A stretch of 64,000 bases of DNA from NCBI RefSeq assembly GCF_019431355.1, contig NZ_CP080269.1, forward strand, positions 496,001 to 560,000, written 5' to 3'. The DNA comes from Paenibacillus sp. R14(2021). GTDB taxonomy: Bacteria; Bacillota; Bacilli; Paenibacillales; Paenibacillaceae. The first letter of the stretch is position 1. Each line of letters begins with the position of its first letter. Position numbers and translations under genes: made by a program. The notes under the pieces were generated by a model, which was not told the DNA's origin, did no database searches, and saw only the letters and a program-made list of their open reading frames with translations. Positions 8,768 to 17,750 of the stretch are shown in pieces.

Positions 8768-9748
8768 ATGCTGTTCTACTCCATCAATGAAATCCTGCTG
8801 CTGGCGGCAGCTGCCATTGTCATCGACTGGGTGGTCGGAGACCCGAACTGGCTGACGCATCCCGTGATTCGGATGGGCCGTTTGATCACGCGGCTCGAGC
8901 GAAGTTTAAGGCCTCCCGGAGCGGAATTGAAGCCGGCACAGCTCAAACGGCGCGGTGTTGTGCTTACGCTGACGACGGTGCTTGTTTCCTCCTGTCTGAC
9001 TTACGCGGCATGTATGCTGGCCGCTTGGATTCACCCGTGGCTCGGGTATGCCGTATCGGCTTGGCTCATTTCGACAACGTTGGCTGTCAAGGGATTGAAA
9101 GACGCGGCGATGCTCGTCTATCGTCCGCTCGCGGCAGGCGATTTGGCGCTAGCCCGCATCCATGTCGGCTATATAGTGAGCCGCGATACGTCGGCGCTGG
9201 GAGAAAAGGAAGCCGCGCGGGCTGCGATTGAAACCGTGGCGGAAAACACGGTGGATGCGTTTCTTTCGCCGCTCGTGTTCGCTCTTCTTGGCGGCGCGCC
9301 GATTGCAATGTTATACCGCGCGGCCAATACGCTGGATTCCATGGTCGGCTATCGTAACGAACGTTATGCCCAATTCGGATGGGCGTCTGCCCGGTTCGAC
9401 GACGTGCTCAACTATATACCTGCCCGGCTTTGCGGGCTGCTTCTTGCCGCTGCAGCTTGGGTGAGGCCGGGATTGTCCGCCGGGCGGGCGATCCGCGCTG
9501 TTCGCACATTCGCGCATCGTCATCCCAGCCCGAACAGCGGGATTCCGGAATCCGCTGTTGCCGGTGCGCTAGGTATCGAACTCGGCGGAGAGAATGTCTA
9601 CTTCGGCGTCGTCAGCGAACGGGCCCGTCTGGGATGGCCGCTTCGTCCGCTTGAAGCGGAGGATATCGTTCGAACTGTCACATTGCTTTACGCAGTTAGT
9701 CTATTTTGTCTAGCGGGGGTGCTTGCAGCATGGTTATGGGTTTCCTGA
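8768..9748 (+). CDS. cbiB: Adenosylcobinamide-phosphate synthase
   Basis: A 326-residue membrane enzyme (CbiB, also named CobD in some schemes) that attaches aminopropanol phosphate to adenosylcobyric acid. Visible family features are IDWVVGDPNWLTHPVIRMG at the N-terminus, the GYIVSRDTSALGEKEAARAAIETVAENTVD block and HPSPNSGIPESAVAGALGIELGG, with several hydrophobic helices. Its acceptor can come from CobQ or from CbiZ, and its donor from the decarboxylase at 10552, both in this operon. The end overlaps the likely start of cobS. Confidence 0.95.
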   Translation: MLFYSINEILLLAAAAIVIDWVVGDPNWLTHPVIRMGRLITRLERSLRPPGAELKPAQLKRRGVVLTLTTVLVSSCLTYAACMLAAWIHPWLGYAVSAWLISTTLAVKGLKDAAMLVYRPLAAGDLALARIHVGYIVSRDTSALGEKEAARAAIETVAENTVDAFLSPLVFALLGGAPIAMLYRAANTLDSMVGYRNERYAQFGWASARFDDVLNYIPARLCGLLLAAAAWVRPGLSAGRAIRAVRTFAHRHPSPNSGIPESAVAGALGIELGGENVYFGVVSERARLGWPLRPLEAEDIVRTVTLLYAVSLFCLAGVLAAWLWVS

Positions 9749-10539
9749 AGCAGCAGCTTCAAGCGGCGGGCGCGGCTTTCCAGCTGCTGACGCGCATTCC
9801 GGTACCTGCGGCGATCCCGTTCACGCCGCAAATGCTGGCACGCAGCGTTGTCTATTACCCGCTGGTCGGCGCGGTAATCGGCGGTATCGTTGCAGCTGCC
9901 GGTTGGTTAATGGATGGGCGGGTTCCGCCGATGCCGTCTGCCGTCATCCTACTGTTCCTTTGGCTGCTCCTGAGCGGCGGTTTGCATCTGGACGGTCTGA
10001 TGGATACGGCAGACGGCGTCTTGAGCCACCGCAAGCGGGAGCGGATGCTTGAAATCATGAAGGACAGCCGGGTAGGGGCGATGGGGGTTCTTGCGGCGGT
10101 TATGCTGCTGCTGTTCAAATTTTCCACCCTAAGCACATGGCTTGACGGTTGGACCAATTGGCCGACAGCTGCACCCCTGCTTGCATTAGCCTGCGGTCTC
10201 AGCAGATTGTGGCTTGTTTTCGCGATGGTATGCTGGCCTTTTGCCAGACCGGACGAAGGATTGGCTTCTTTATTCAAAGAGGTTCGTCCCCAGCATGCGG
10301 CGGCATCGTTCATCTTGCAGCTTGTTCTGACTGCGCTTTGCTTTCTGTTGTTTCCATCGTTGAATGCAGCCGGGCTATGCACGATCATGCTGATGGCTGG
10401 TCTTGCGCTCATCACCGGCGCTCTGCTCTCCGTCTGGTTGACTCGCAAGCTGGGCGGCTTGACCGGCGATACCTATGGTGCATCAGTCGAAATCATTGAA
10501 GCGGTGCTGTTGTTTGCACTCATGCTGAAATTGACATAG
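9730..10539 (+). CDS. cobS: Adenosylcobinamide-GDP ribazoletransferase (cobalamin synthase)
   Basis: An integral membrane protein of about 269 residues that joins AdoCbi-GDP to alpha-ribazole. The family motifs are present: QLLTRIPVPAAIPF near the start, LSGGLHLDGLMDTADGV with the acidic cluster, KDSRVGAMGVLA, and the C-terminal GGLTGDTYGASVEI. About six hydrophobic segments are visible. The frame is open from 9706, but ATG 9730 has a GGGGGT ribosome-binding site and matches the usual N-terminal length. It overlaps cbiB. Confidence 0.94.
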   Translation: MVMGFLKQQLQAAGAAFQLLTRIPVPAAIPFTPQMLARSVVYYPLVGAVIGGIVAAAGWLMDGRVPPMPSAVILLFLWLLLSGGLHLDGLMDTADGVLSHRKRERMLEIMKDSRVGAMGVLAAVMLLLFKFSTLSTWLDGWTNWPTAAPLLALACGLSRLWLVFAMVCWPFARPDEGLASLFKEVRPQHAAASFILQLVLTALCFLLFPSLNAAGLCTIMLMAGLALITGALLSVWLTRKLGGLTGDTYGASVEIIEAVLLFALMLKLT

Positions 10540-10551
10540 GAGGACAATCAG

Positions 10552-11691
10552 ATGCTGGAACGTTACGGTCATGGCGGTGATTGGCGCACTGCTCAGGAGT
10601 TGTATGGATCTGGGGAAGAGAAGCCGGATTTCGTCGACTTCAGCGCAAATATGAACCCGTTCGGCCCACCGGCGTGCGTGGGTGAATTGATTCGAAATTA
10701 TGGCGATTGGATTGCGCGGTATCCGGACCCGGCGGTTCGTGGGCTGCGCGGCAAGCTTGCGCTCCATCATGATGTTGATGCGGATAGCCTGCTTGTCGGC
10801 AACGGCGCGGCGGAATTGATCGACTTGTTGTTTCGCCTGCTGCAGCCGGCGATGACGGTGCTGGCGGAGCCGTGCTTCAGTGAATATCGGGATGCCGCAG
10901 TGAAGTGCGGCAGCCAAGTTCATACGATTGCGCTGCAAGCAGAGCAAGAGTTTCGGCTGACGATGGGTGTCATTGAGGATACATTCGCGCAGCTGCGTGA
11001 CGCTGGTAGAACCGGCGGGCAAACGCTGTGGTTCTTCGGTTCGCCGAACAATCCGACTGGACAGGTCGTGCCGGCTGACATCGTAAGGGAGCTGCTTCGT
11101 TGTGGAGAAACAGTTGCAGTGGATGAAGCTTTCATGGATTTTGCCGGCAATGAACGGGAGTTAAGTTTGCTGGGCGATGCAGCATCTCGCGAGCGATTGA
11201 TCGTCATCCGGTCGATGACGAAGTTTTATGCGATTCCGGGAATCCGGCTTGGTTACATGGCGGCCCATCCTTCTCTGATCAGGCAGTTGGCGGCGCTTCA
11301 AGTCCCTTGGAGCGTCAATTCGCTGGCGCAGCAGATCGGCGAAGCCGTGCTGGAGGATAACGCGTACGCCCAATCGACGAGGGCATGGCTGGAAGCAGAA
11401 CGGCGCTGGTTGATCGAAAACATATCCGCTCTCGGACTGGTTGCATTTGGCAGTGCGGCGGTTAATTATCTATTACTGGCCATTCCCGAAGAACTCGGGT
11501 GGACGGCAGCCCGGCTGCAGGAAGCGCTTGGATATAGAGGTCTGCTTATTCGCGATGCGTCGCATTTCATAGGCTTGAACGACAGATATTGCCGCATTGC
11601 GGTACGCCTGCGAACGGACAATGAGCTGCTGCTAAGGCATCTGGGCGAACTGCTTGGCAAAGAAAGCTCAGAGGGTGAGGATGGCTTTTGA
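10552..11691 (+). CDS. cobD: Threonine-phosphate decarboxylase (CobD-type, HisC-like PLP enzyme)
   Basis: A 379-residue class I/II aminotransferase-fold protein that converts L-threonine phosphate to aminopropanol phosphate for CbiB. The N-terminal DFSANMNPFGPP motif is typical of these decarboxylases. The PLP-binding segment is RSMTKFYAIPGIRLGY with the Schiff-base lysine near 224, preceded by FGSPNNPTGQ and VDEAFMDF. Histidinol-phosphate aminotransferase is the close alternative, but the position between cobS and cobQ decides for cobalamin. Naming schemes differ (CobC in aerobic bacteria, CobD in Salmonella). The stop overlaps the cobQ start. Confidence 0.92.
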   Translation: MLERYGHGGDWRTAQELYGSGEEKPDFVDFSANMNPFGPPACVGELIRNYGDWIARYPDPAVRGLRGKLALHHDVDADSLLVGNGAAELIDLLFRLLQPAMTVLAEPCFSEYRDAAVKCGSQVHTIALQAEQEFRLTMGVIEDTFAQLRDAGRTGGQTLWFFGSPNNPTGQVVPADIVRELLRCGETVAVDEAFMDFAGNERELSLLGDAASRERLIVIRSMTKFYAIPGIRLGYMAAHPSLIRQLAALQVPWSVNSLAQQIGEAVLEDNAYAQSTRAWLEAERRWLIENISALGLVAFGSAAVNYLLLAIPEELGWTAARLQEALGYRGLLIRDASHFIGLNDRYCRIAVRLRTDNELLLRHLGELLGKESSEGEDGF

Positions 11692-13313
11692 AACGGAAGA
11701 ATAACGAGCTGGCACGCACGCTAATGATCCAAGGCACGGCTTCGGATGTCGGGAAGAGCCTCTTGACAGCCGCGTTCTGCCGGATTTTGACGGAAGACGG
11801 CTATGCGACCGCGCCATTCAAATCCCAGAACATGTCGCTAAACTCCTATGTCACCTGGGACGGCAAAGAAATCGGCCGCGCGCAAGGGCTGCAGGCGGAT
11901 GCATGCGGGATTTTGGCCACGACGGATATGAATCCCATCCTGCTTAAGCCGAAGAAAGAAATGGTGTCCCAAGTGGTGGTGCACGGCAAGCCGCTTGGCG
12001 ATTTCGAAGCGCGGGTGTACAGGGAAGAAGTGTTGGCGGAAGCCGGAGTGATCGTTCAAGACGCACTGCTCCGGCTTAGAGAAGCGTATGACGTCGTCGT
12101 GCTGGAGGGTGCGGGAAGTCCGGCTGAGATCAACCTGAAGGACAAGGATATCGTCAACATGCGGGCGGCCGTTTGGGCGGATGCTCCTGTCCTGCTCGTG
12201 GCGGATATCGACCGCGGGGGCGTATTTGCATCGATCGTCGGGACGCTCGAGCTGTTGGAGCCGCATGAACGGGACCGTGTGCGCGGCTTTATCATTAACA
12301 AGTTCCGCGGCGATGTGTCGCTGCTGCAGCCGGGTTTGGATTGGCTGGAAGCGAAAACAGGCAAGCCGGTTCTTGGGGTGGTGCCGTATTTGCCGAACGT
12401 GGGCTTGGAGGATGAGGATTCCTTATCGCTGGATCATGCTGTTGCCGCAGATCGGGCTTTGTTCAGCAAAGCTTCGCACGACGGGAAGCTGGATATTGCC
12501 GTTCTCCGCCTGCCGCATATTTCGAATTTCACGGATATCGATCCGCTTCGTGCCGAAGAGGATACGTCCGTCCGCTTTGTCGCATCAAAGGAGCAGTGGG
12601 GGCAGCCGGATGCGGTAATTGTCCCCGGCAGCAAAAATACGGTGGACGATTTGCTCTTCTTGCGCAAGAGCGGTCTGGCCGCATTATTGGACCAATTCAT
12701 GCGCTTGGGCGGACATGTCGTCGGCATTTGCGGCGGTTATGAGATGTTTGGCGCTGCGCTGCTCGATCCGGATCATACGGAATCGGACTTGGATGAAACG
12801 CCGGGGCTGGGCTGGTTTCCGTTTGACGTGAAATTCGCAGCCGAGAAACAGACCGAGCGCGTGGAAGGCTTCGCGACGCTGCCAGGCATGCCCGGCGAAT
12901 ATCCGGTCGAGGGTTACGAGATTCATACGGGCGAGGTCCAGTGGCATTCGCATGTGCCCCTTCAAGTGTACGGGAACACGTTACAGTCTGACTCCGCCTC
13001 GACCGTCAGGCCGTTCCTGCTTCGCAGAAGCATGGCTCCGGGCGAGCAGCTGCAGACGAACGAATTTCAGGCTGAGGGCTGCGCAAGCGGAGACGGCCGT
13101 GTGTGGGGAACGTTTCTTCATGGCGTGCTGCATAATGATGATTACCGGAGAGCTTGGTTGAACCGGCTTCGTCTTGTGCGCGGCTTGGATGGGCTTGCGA
13201 CCGGCGTCCGGGTCAGTGAGCGGAGAGAGCAGGCGTTTACGCGCTTGGCTGATCATATTCGCAACAATACGGATATCGAGCGAATCAAGCAAATCATAGG
13301 CTTGTCCAGATAG
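11688..13313 (+). CDS. cobQ: Cobyric acid synthase
   Basis: A glutamine-dependent amidase of about 541 residues that amidates side chains of adenosylcobyrinic acid a,c-diamide to give cobyric acid. The N-terminal dethiobiotin-synthetase-like domain carries MIQGTASDVGKSLL. The C-terminal glutamine amidotransferase domain has GICGGYEMFG with the nucleophile near Cys348 and GTFLHGVLHN with the catalytic histidine. The start is probably TTG 11688, overlapping the previous stop, with GAGGGTGAGG upstream. Its presence in a salvage operon without the rest of the corrin ring pathway implies that de novo genes lie elsewhere or that cobyrinic diamide is scavenged. Confidence 0.95.
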   Translation: MKRKNNELARTLMIQGTASDVGKSLLTAAFCRILTEDGYATAPFKSQNMSLNSYVTWDGKEIGRAQGLQADACGILATTDMNPILLKPKKEMVSQVVVHGKPLGDFEARVYREEVLAEAGVIVQDALLRLREAYDVVVLEGAGSPAEINLKDKDIVNMRAAVWADAPVLLVADIDRGGVFASIVGTLELLEPHERDRVRGFIINKFRGDVSLLQPGLDWLEAKTGKPVLGVVPYLPNVGLEDEDSLSLDHAVAADRALFSKASHDGKLDIAVLRLPHISNFTDIDPLRAEEDTSVRFVASKEQWGQPDAVIVPGSKNTVDDLLFLRKSGLAALLDQFMRLGGHVVGICGGYEMFGAALLDPDHTESDLDETPGLGWFPFDVKFAAEKQTERVEGFATLPGMPGEYPVEGYEIHTGEVQWHSHVPLQVYGNTLQSDSASTVRPFLLRRSMAPGEQLQTNEFQAEGCASGDGRVWGTFLHGVLHNDDYRRAWLNRLRLVRGLDGLATGVRVSERREQAFTRLADHIRNNTDIERIKQIIGLSR

Positions 13314-13330
13314 GGGGGGGGGGTGCGGCG

Positions 13331-14044
13331 ATGAGTCAACCATTTCGAAACGAGAATCACATGTATAGCTCGTCGATTTGTCCCGGTATATCGATTCGCC
13401 ATGCCGAGGATCGCATGATGATCAAAACGAGCGAAACTTATTTGACGCTGAGCAGCGCTGTGCATGGAGGCGGCTTCGGGAGCGCGTATCGTTTCATGAA
13501 CTGGAAGGTGCCGCTTAGCTATGATTGCAGCGATCCGGTGCGCGATTTTGGAGAGAAGCTGAACGAATGGGGCTACTCGCTGCATACGACCATCGGCATG
13601 CTGACCGCGGCGAAGCTGACGCATGCATCTATCGCGGAGACTGAGGGCGAGGCGTTCACTATGCTCTGCTGCACAACGGCAGGTACCAGCAACGCGGCCC
13701 GTTCCGGGCTTCCGCACCCAACCTACGCGCTATATACGCCGGGAACGATCAATACTTTCCTCCTTATCGACGGACGGCTGACTGCTTCGGCGATGGTGAA
13801 CGCGGTCATTACGGCAACGGAAGCCAAGACTACGGCGCTGCAGGACTGCGGCATTCGCGATAAGCAGCATGATCTGCCGGCGACGGGGACGACGACGGAC
13901 TCAATCGTGATCGCTTCAAGTCAAAGTGACCGATATATGCGGACGCATCCCTATGCGGGTGCAGCGACCACGATCGGCGATGCGATCGGCCGCCTCGTTT
14001 ACGAGACGGTATTCGAAGCGGTGCGGACGCAGGGCGAGCAATAG
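13331..14044 (+). CDS. cbiZ: Adenosylcobinamide amidohydrolase
   Basis: A 237-residue CbiZ family protein. The enzyme removes aminopropanol from adenosylcobinamide to give adenosylcobyric acid, so that externally acquired corrinoids can be rebuilt with the cell's own lower ligand. Family features are LSSAVHGGG, the CCTTAGTSNAAR segment, INTFLLIDGRLTASAMVNAVITATEAKT and TGTTTDSIVIAS. It closes the btu/cob operon. The ribosome-binding region is an 11-G tract directly after the cobQ stop, followed by TGCGGCG and ATG. A terminator lies just downstream. Confidence 0.92.
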   Translation: MSQPFRNENHMYSSSICPGISIRHAEDRMMIKTSETYLTLSSAVHGGGFGSAYRFMNWKVPLSYDCSDPVRDFGEKLNEWGYSLHTTIGMLTAAKLTHASIAETEGEAFTMLCCTTAGTSNAARSGLPHPTYALYTPGTINTFLLIDGRLTASAMVNAVITATEAKTTALQDCGIRDKQHDLPATGTTTDSIVIASSQSDRYMRTHPYAGAATTIGDAIGRLVYETVFEAVRTQGEQ

Positions 14045-14056
14045 CGGAGAAGGAGG

Positions 14057-14092
14057 AAACGCGCGGACCGGAGACGGTTCCGTGCGTTTTTT
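14057..14092 (+). terminator. Terminator of the cobalamin operon
   Basis: AAACGCGCGGACCG can pair with CGGTTCCGTGCGTTT (one bulge, one wobble) around GAGA, followed by TTT. It closes the ten-gene operon a few bases after cbiZ. Confidence 0.75.
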
Positions 14093-14115
14093 CATGGGGC
14101 GGTTTGGCGGCTGTT

Positions 14116-14145
14116 TTGACGATGAAAGCCTGAAGTCCCTATAAT
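14116..14145 (+). promoter_or_regulatory. Promoter of hrpB
   Basis: TTGACG (14116-14121), an 18-nt spacer and a perfect TATAAT (14140-14145). Transcription would start near 14152, a short distance before the hrpB ATG at 14180. Confidence 0.75.
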
Positions 14146-14179
14146 AGAGCATAGGAAAGATAGAACAGGGGAACTCGAC

Positions 14180-16876
14180 ATGAAAGACGCTTACGATAAA
14201 ATCACCCAGACAGAGCTGCCGATCGACAGCCTGCTGCCGGAGCTGCTGCAGACCTTGGAAGAAAGAACCTCGGCGGTGCTCGTCGCGGCGCCCGGCGCCG
14301 GCAAGACGACCCGCGTGCCGCTGGCGCTGCTTGCGGCGCCTTGGCTTGCGGGGCAGCGCATACTCATGCTGGAACCCCGCCGCCTGGCGGCGCGTTCGGC
14401 TGCCCGGTATATGGCATCATCGCTGGGGCAGCAGGTTGGCGAGACGATCGGATACCGCGTGCGGATGGATACGAAAGTCGGACCGAATACGGTCATCGAA
14501 GTCATTACGGAAGGCGTCTTAACGCGCATGCTCCAGCAGGACCCTTCGCTGGAAGGCGTCGGCATCGTCATCTTCGACGAGTTTCATGAGCGGCATTTGC
14601 ACGGTGATCTAGGCCTAGCGCTCTGCCTGAAGGCGCAGTCGGTATTTCGCGAAGATCTTCGCCTGGTGGTGATGTCCGCGACGCTGGAAGCGGAGCCTGT
14701 CAAGGAGCTGCTCGGCGGTGCGCCGCTGCTGGTCAGCGAAGGAAGCGCGTACCCGGTGGATACCTTCTACGTGCCGAAGCCGGTCGGCGGGCGTCTCGAG
14801 GATGCCGTCGTTCGCTGCGTGCTGGACGCGATGAAGCAATATGATGGCGACGTGCTCGTGTTTCTGCCCGGCGCCGGCGAAATCCGCCGCGCGGAAGGGC
14901 TGCTTCGCGGGGCCATTGGAGGACGTGCAGCGGATGCTGGGCATAGGCCTGCAGTGGTGGTGCTTCCGCTGTATGGCGCTCTTTCACCGGAAGCGCAGGA
15001 CCGAGCGGTCGCAGCAAGCGCGGGCGGCGAACGCAAAATCGTGCTCGCCACCTCCATTGCGGAGTCCAGCGTGACGGTTCGCGGCGTCCGTATCGTCGTG
15101 GACGGCGGCCTCAGCCGCGTGCCGCGCTTCTCGCCGCGGACAGGCATGGCGCGGCTTGAGACCGTGCCGGTATCCGTCACTTCGGCGGATCAGCGGCGAG
15201 GCCGCGCCGGGCGGGAAGCGCCGGGCGTATGCTTCCGGCTCTGGAGCGAGAGCGAGCATCGCCGGCTGCAGCCGCAGAGCGATCCGGAGCTGCTAGGCGC
15301 TGACCTTGCGCCGCTGGCGCTGGAGCTTGCGATCTGGGGGGTCGAAGACCCCTCGGAGGAGCTGGCATGGTTGACGAAGCCGCCCGCCGCTGCCTATGCG
15401 CAGGCGATGGAGCTGCTGCGAGAGCTGCGCGCCGTGGATGACACCGGCAAGCCGACCGCGCATGGGCGAGCCATAGCGGAGCTCGGCATGCATCCGCGCC
15501 TAGCGCATATGGTGCTGGAGGCGAAGCCGCTCGGGCTTGGCGCGCTCGCTTGCGAGCTTGCGGCGCTGCTAAGCGACCGCGATCTGCTGCGCAGCACGCG
15601 CAGCATTGACTTGCGGCTGCGCCTCGACGCGCTGCACGGACGCGGTGCCGAAGCTGCTGCGGTTGATCCGGCCGCGGCGAAGCGAATCGCCGCGGAAGCG
15701 CGCGAGTGGATGCGGGCGGCAGGCATCGCACCGCATCCGCAGGAGCAGGGCGGCTCAGCCGGATCGCCGCGCCGGCAGGGCGGCACCGGCGGCGCAGGCT
15801 CCGCGGCTGCCGGCCCGGCAGGCAGGGCCGGCGCAGCCGAAGGCGATTCGCCGCGCTTGGCCGCATCCGCGGCTGCAGCGCAGCCGCTCGCGGCGCTGCA
15901 GCCGGATACCGCCTGCGGCGTCCTGCTCGCGCTCGCGTATCCCGATCGCATCGCGCAGCGGCGCGGCGACGGTCGCTTCCTGCTACGAAGCGGGCGCGGT
16001 GCCGCCGTGCAGGAGCTGCAGCAGCTCTCGTCGGCGCCGTACTTGGCGACCGCGGAGCTGGAGGACAGCGGCAGCGACAGCCGGATCCTGCTGGCCGCAC
16101 CGCTTACACTGGCGGACCTGGAGACCTATTTTGCCGATCAATTAGAGTCGGAGACGGACGTGAGATGGGATCGGCAGGCCGAAGCCGTGCGCGCGAGACG
16201 CCGGGTGCGGCTGGGCGCGCTTATTCTGAAAGAATCGCAGCTTGCTGATGCGGATGCGGGACAAGTCGCCGAAGCGCTGCTCGGCGGCATTGCCGACAAC
16301 GGGCTTGAGCTGCTGCCGTGGACCAAGCAGGCCCGGCAGCTGCAGGACCGCATCAATCTCATGCACGCGCACAATCCGGAATGGCCGGATGCGTCCGAAG
16401 CCGCTTTGCGCGCGTCGCTTCCAGCTTGGCTCGGTCCCTATATTGGCGGCATGCGCAGCCGAAACGATCTGTCCCGGCTGTCGATGGCGCCGATCATCGA
16501 ATCACTGCTGTCCTGGCAGGAACGCCAACAGCTGGACGTGGAGATTCCGACGCATCTGACGGTGCCAAGCGGCTCGCGCATTCCGCTCGATTACAGCGAC
16601 CCTGCCGCGCCAGTGCTTGCCGTCCGGCTGCAGGAGCTGTTCGGCCTGCGGCAGACGCCGCGAATCGCAGGCGGGAAGCTGCCTGTCACGATCCATATGC
16701 TTTCGCCGGCTCACCGGCCGGTGCAGGTGACGCAGGATCTTGCGAGCTTCTGGCAGCATGCGTATTTTGATGTCAAGAAGGATCTCAAAGGCCGGTATCC
16801 GAAGCATTACTGGCCGGACAACCCGCTTGAAGCGCCTGCGACGAACCGGGCTAAACCCCGGCCGCCGCAAGCTTAA
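14180..16876 (+). CDS. hrpB: ATP-dependent RNA helicase HrpB (DEAH-box)
   Basis: An 898-residue DEAH/RHA family helicase of the HrpB type. Walker A is VAAPGAGKTTRVP (about 35-47). The DEAH box is represented by DEFHERH near 133. Motif III is MSATLE, and the second RecA domain carries LATSIAESSVTV and SADQRRGRAGR. The HrpB-specific C-terminal region follows, with LPWTKQARQLQDRI and the late PVQVTQDLASFW. An Ala/Gly/Pro-rich low-complexity stretch at about residues 520-580 separates the helicase core from the C-terminal part. Its role in bacteria is poorly defined; RNA remodelling is inferred. Confidence 0.94.
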   Translation: MKDAYDKITQTELPIDSLLPELLQTLEERTSAVLVAAPGAGKTTRVPLALLAAPWLAGQRILMLEPRRLAARSAARYMASSLGQQVGETIGYRVRMDTKVGPNTVIEVITEGVLTRMLQQDPSLEGVGIVIFDEFHERHLHGDLGLALCLKAQSVFREDLRLVVMSATLEAEPVKELLGGAPLLVSEGSAYPVDTFYVPKPVGGRLEDAVVRCVLDAMKQYDGDVLVFLPGAGEIRRAEGLLRGAIGGRAADAGHRPAVVVLPLYGALSPEAQDRAVAASAGGERKIVLATSIAESSVTVRGVRIVVDGGLSRVPRFSPRTGMARLETVPVSVTSADQRRGRAGREAPGVCFRLWSESEHRRLQPQSDPELLGADLAPLALELAIWGVEDPSEELAWLTKPPAAAYAQAMELLRELRAVDDTGKPTAHGRAIAELGMHPRLAHMVLEAKPLGLGALACELAALLSDRDLLRSTRSIDLRLRLDALHGRGAEAAAVDPAAAKRIAAEAREWMRAAGIAPHPQEQGGSAGSPRRQGGTGGAGSAAAGPAGRAGAAEGDSPRLAASAAAAQPLAALQPDTACGVLLALAYPDRIAQRRGDGRFLLRSGRGAAVQELQQLSSAPYLATAELEDSGSDSRILLAAPLTLADLETYFADQLESETDVRWDRQAEAVRARRRVRLGALILKESQLADADAGQVAEALLGGIADNGLELLPWTKQARQLQDRINLMHAHNPEWPDASEAALRASLPAWLGPYIGGMRSRNDLSRLSMAPIIESLLSWQERQQLDVEIPTHLTVPSGSRIPLDYSDPAAPVLAVRLQELFGLRQTPRIAGGKLPVTIHMLSPAHRPVQVTQDLASFWQHAYFDVKKDLKGRYPKHYWPDNPLEAPATNRAKPRPPQA

Positions 16877-16940
16877 TTTTCGCTCGCAATTCTTGCGGGC
16901 GCTTTGCACTTATTCTATGATCATGAAGGAGACTGCTTCC

Positions 16941-17216
16941 GTGACACTATTCGAGAAGCTATGCCTTGCTTATGCAATTATCGTAAACCTCTACGCCTTC
17001 TCGCTTATGCGAGTAGACAAAATCCGTGCGGTCAAGGATCGCAGGCATCGAATCCCGGAACGCAAGCTGCTCGGCGTGAGCGCCGCCGGCGGCGCGCTTG
17101 GCGCATTTGCCGCCATGCGGATGTTCCGTCACAAGACGAAGCATCCTGCTTTCTCCGTGGGCCTGCCGGTCATGCTGGTCGTTCATATTGTTTTGGTTAT
17201 TTGGGCAATCCAATAG
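16941..17216 (+). CDS. DUF1294 family membrane protein
   Basis: A 91-residue protein with two or three hydrophobic helices and the DUF1294 hallmarks: an N-terminal helix, then MRVDKIRAVKDRRHRIPERKLL (in part), a glycine-rich GAAGG-like helix (AAGGALGAFAAM), and FRHKTKHPAFSVGLP. The lysine/histidine-rich cytoplasmic loop is conserved in the family. The function is unknown. GTG 16941 is chosen because AAGGAG lies nine bases upstream; an in-frame ATG at 16923 would add six residues. Confidence 0.85.
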   Translation: MTLFEKLCLAYAIIVNLYAFSLMRVDKIRAVKDRRHRIPERKLLGVSAAGGALGAFAAMRMFRHKTKHPAFSVGLPVMLVVHIVLVIWAIQ

Positions 17217-17256
17217 AAGCAGAAGCCTCAAATGTAAGCAGAAAGGAATCGTTGCA

Positions 17257-17643
17257 ATGATTCGTTATTCATGTCCCTGCTGCGGCTATCCGACCTTGGA
17301 GCAGCCGCGCGTTTGGGAGATTTGCCGGTTATGCGGCTGGGAAGACAATGGGCAGGACGATCTCTACGCAGACCAGGTCTGGGGCGGTCCCAATGCAGAT
17401 TATTCGCTGACCGAAGCCAGAGCCAATTTCAAGCAGCATTACTCCATGTACAGAGATCCCGGTAACACCCTGCACCAGACGGAACAAGAATTGAAAGCGA
17501 AATGGGCGCTCATGCGTGCTTTCGACAACCTTAAGAACGCGCCTGACGCATCCAAACCGCAGCAATGGCTGCAGATCACCGCGCTGGAAGGCGTGCTGTC
17601 GGATACCGTTCAAGCACGCATTGCCGGCATTCTCTATCCGTGA
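17257..17643 (+). CDS. Cysteine-rich CPCC domain protein
   Basis: A 128-residue protein with an N-terminal zinc-ribbon-like cluster: YSCPCCGYPTL followed by ICRLCGWEDNGQDD. This is the Cys-rich CPCC arrangement, and the rest (DQVWGGPNADYSLTEARANF) also follows that family. It probably binds zinc; the function is unknown. The start ATG has AGAAAGGA upstream. It lies about 40 bp after the DUF1294 gene and may share its transcript. Confidence 0.82.
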   Translation: MIRYSCPCCGYPTLEQPRVWEICRLCGWEDNGQDDLYADQVWGGPNADYSLTEARANFKQHYSMYRDPGNTLHQTEQELKAKWALMRAFDNLKNAPDASKPQQWLQITALEGVLSDTVQARIAGILYP

Positions 17644-17667
17644 CGCTGCGCCGCGAACTGGAACCAA

Positions 17668-17696
17668 TTGACACTCCCGCGGCCCTATGCTATATT
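17668..17696 (+). promoter_or_regulatory. Promoter of the first helD gene
   Basis: A consensus TTGACA (17668-17673), a 17-nt spacer and TATATT (17691-17696). It gives a leader of about 158 nt before helD, long enough for regulatory structure. Confidence 0.8.
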
Positions 17697-17750
17697 GTTC
17701 ACTCGTGCTCCCCGTGAGCGCATCCCATTATCCGCTATACGATCAGACCA

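Noticed and set aside
15177..16100. A 307-codon open frame on the minus strand inside hrpB
   Set aside because: The protein is extremely Arg/Ala/Pro-rich without recognisable features. It lies wholly inside a well supported helicase gene in GC-rich DNA, where antisense frames stay open by composition.
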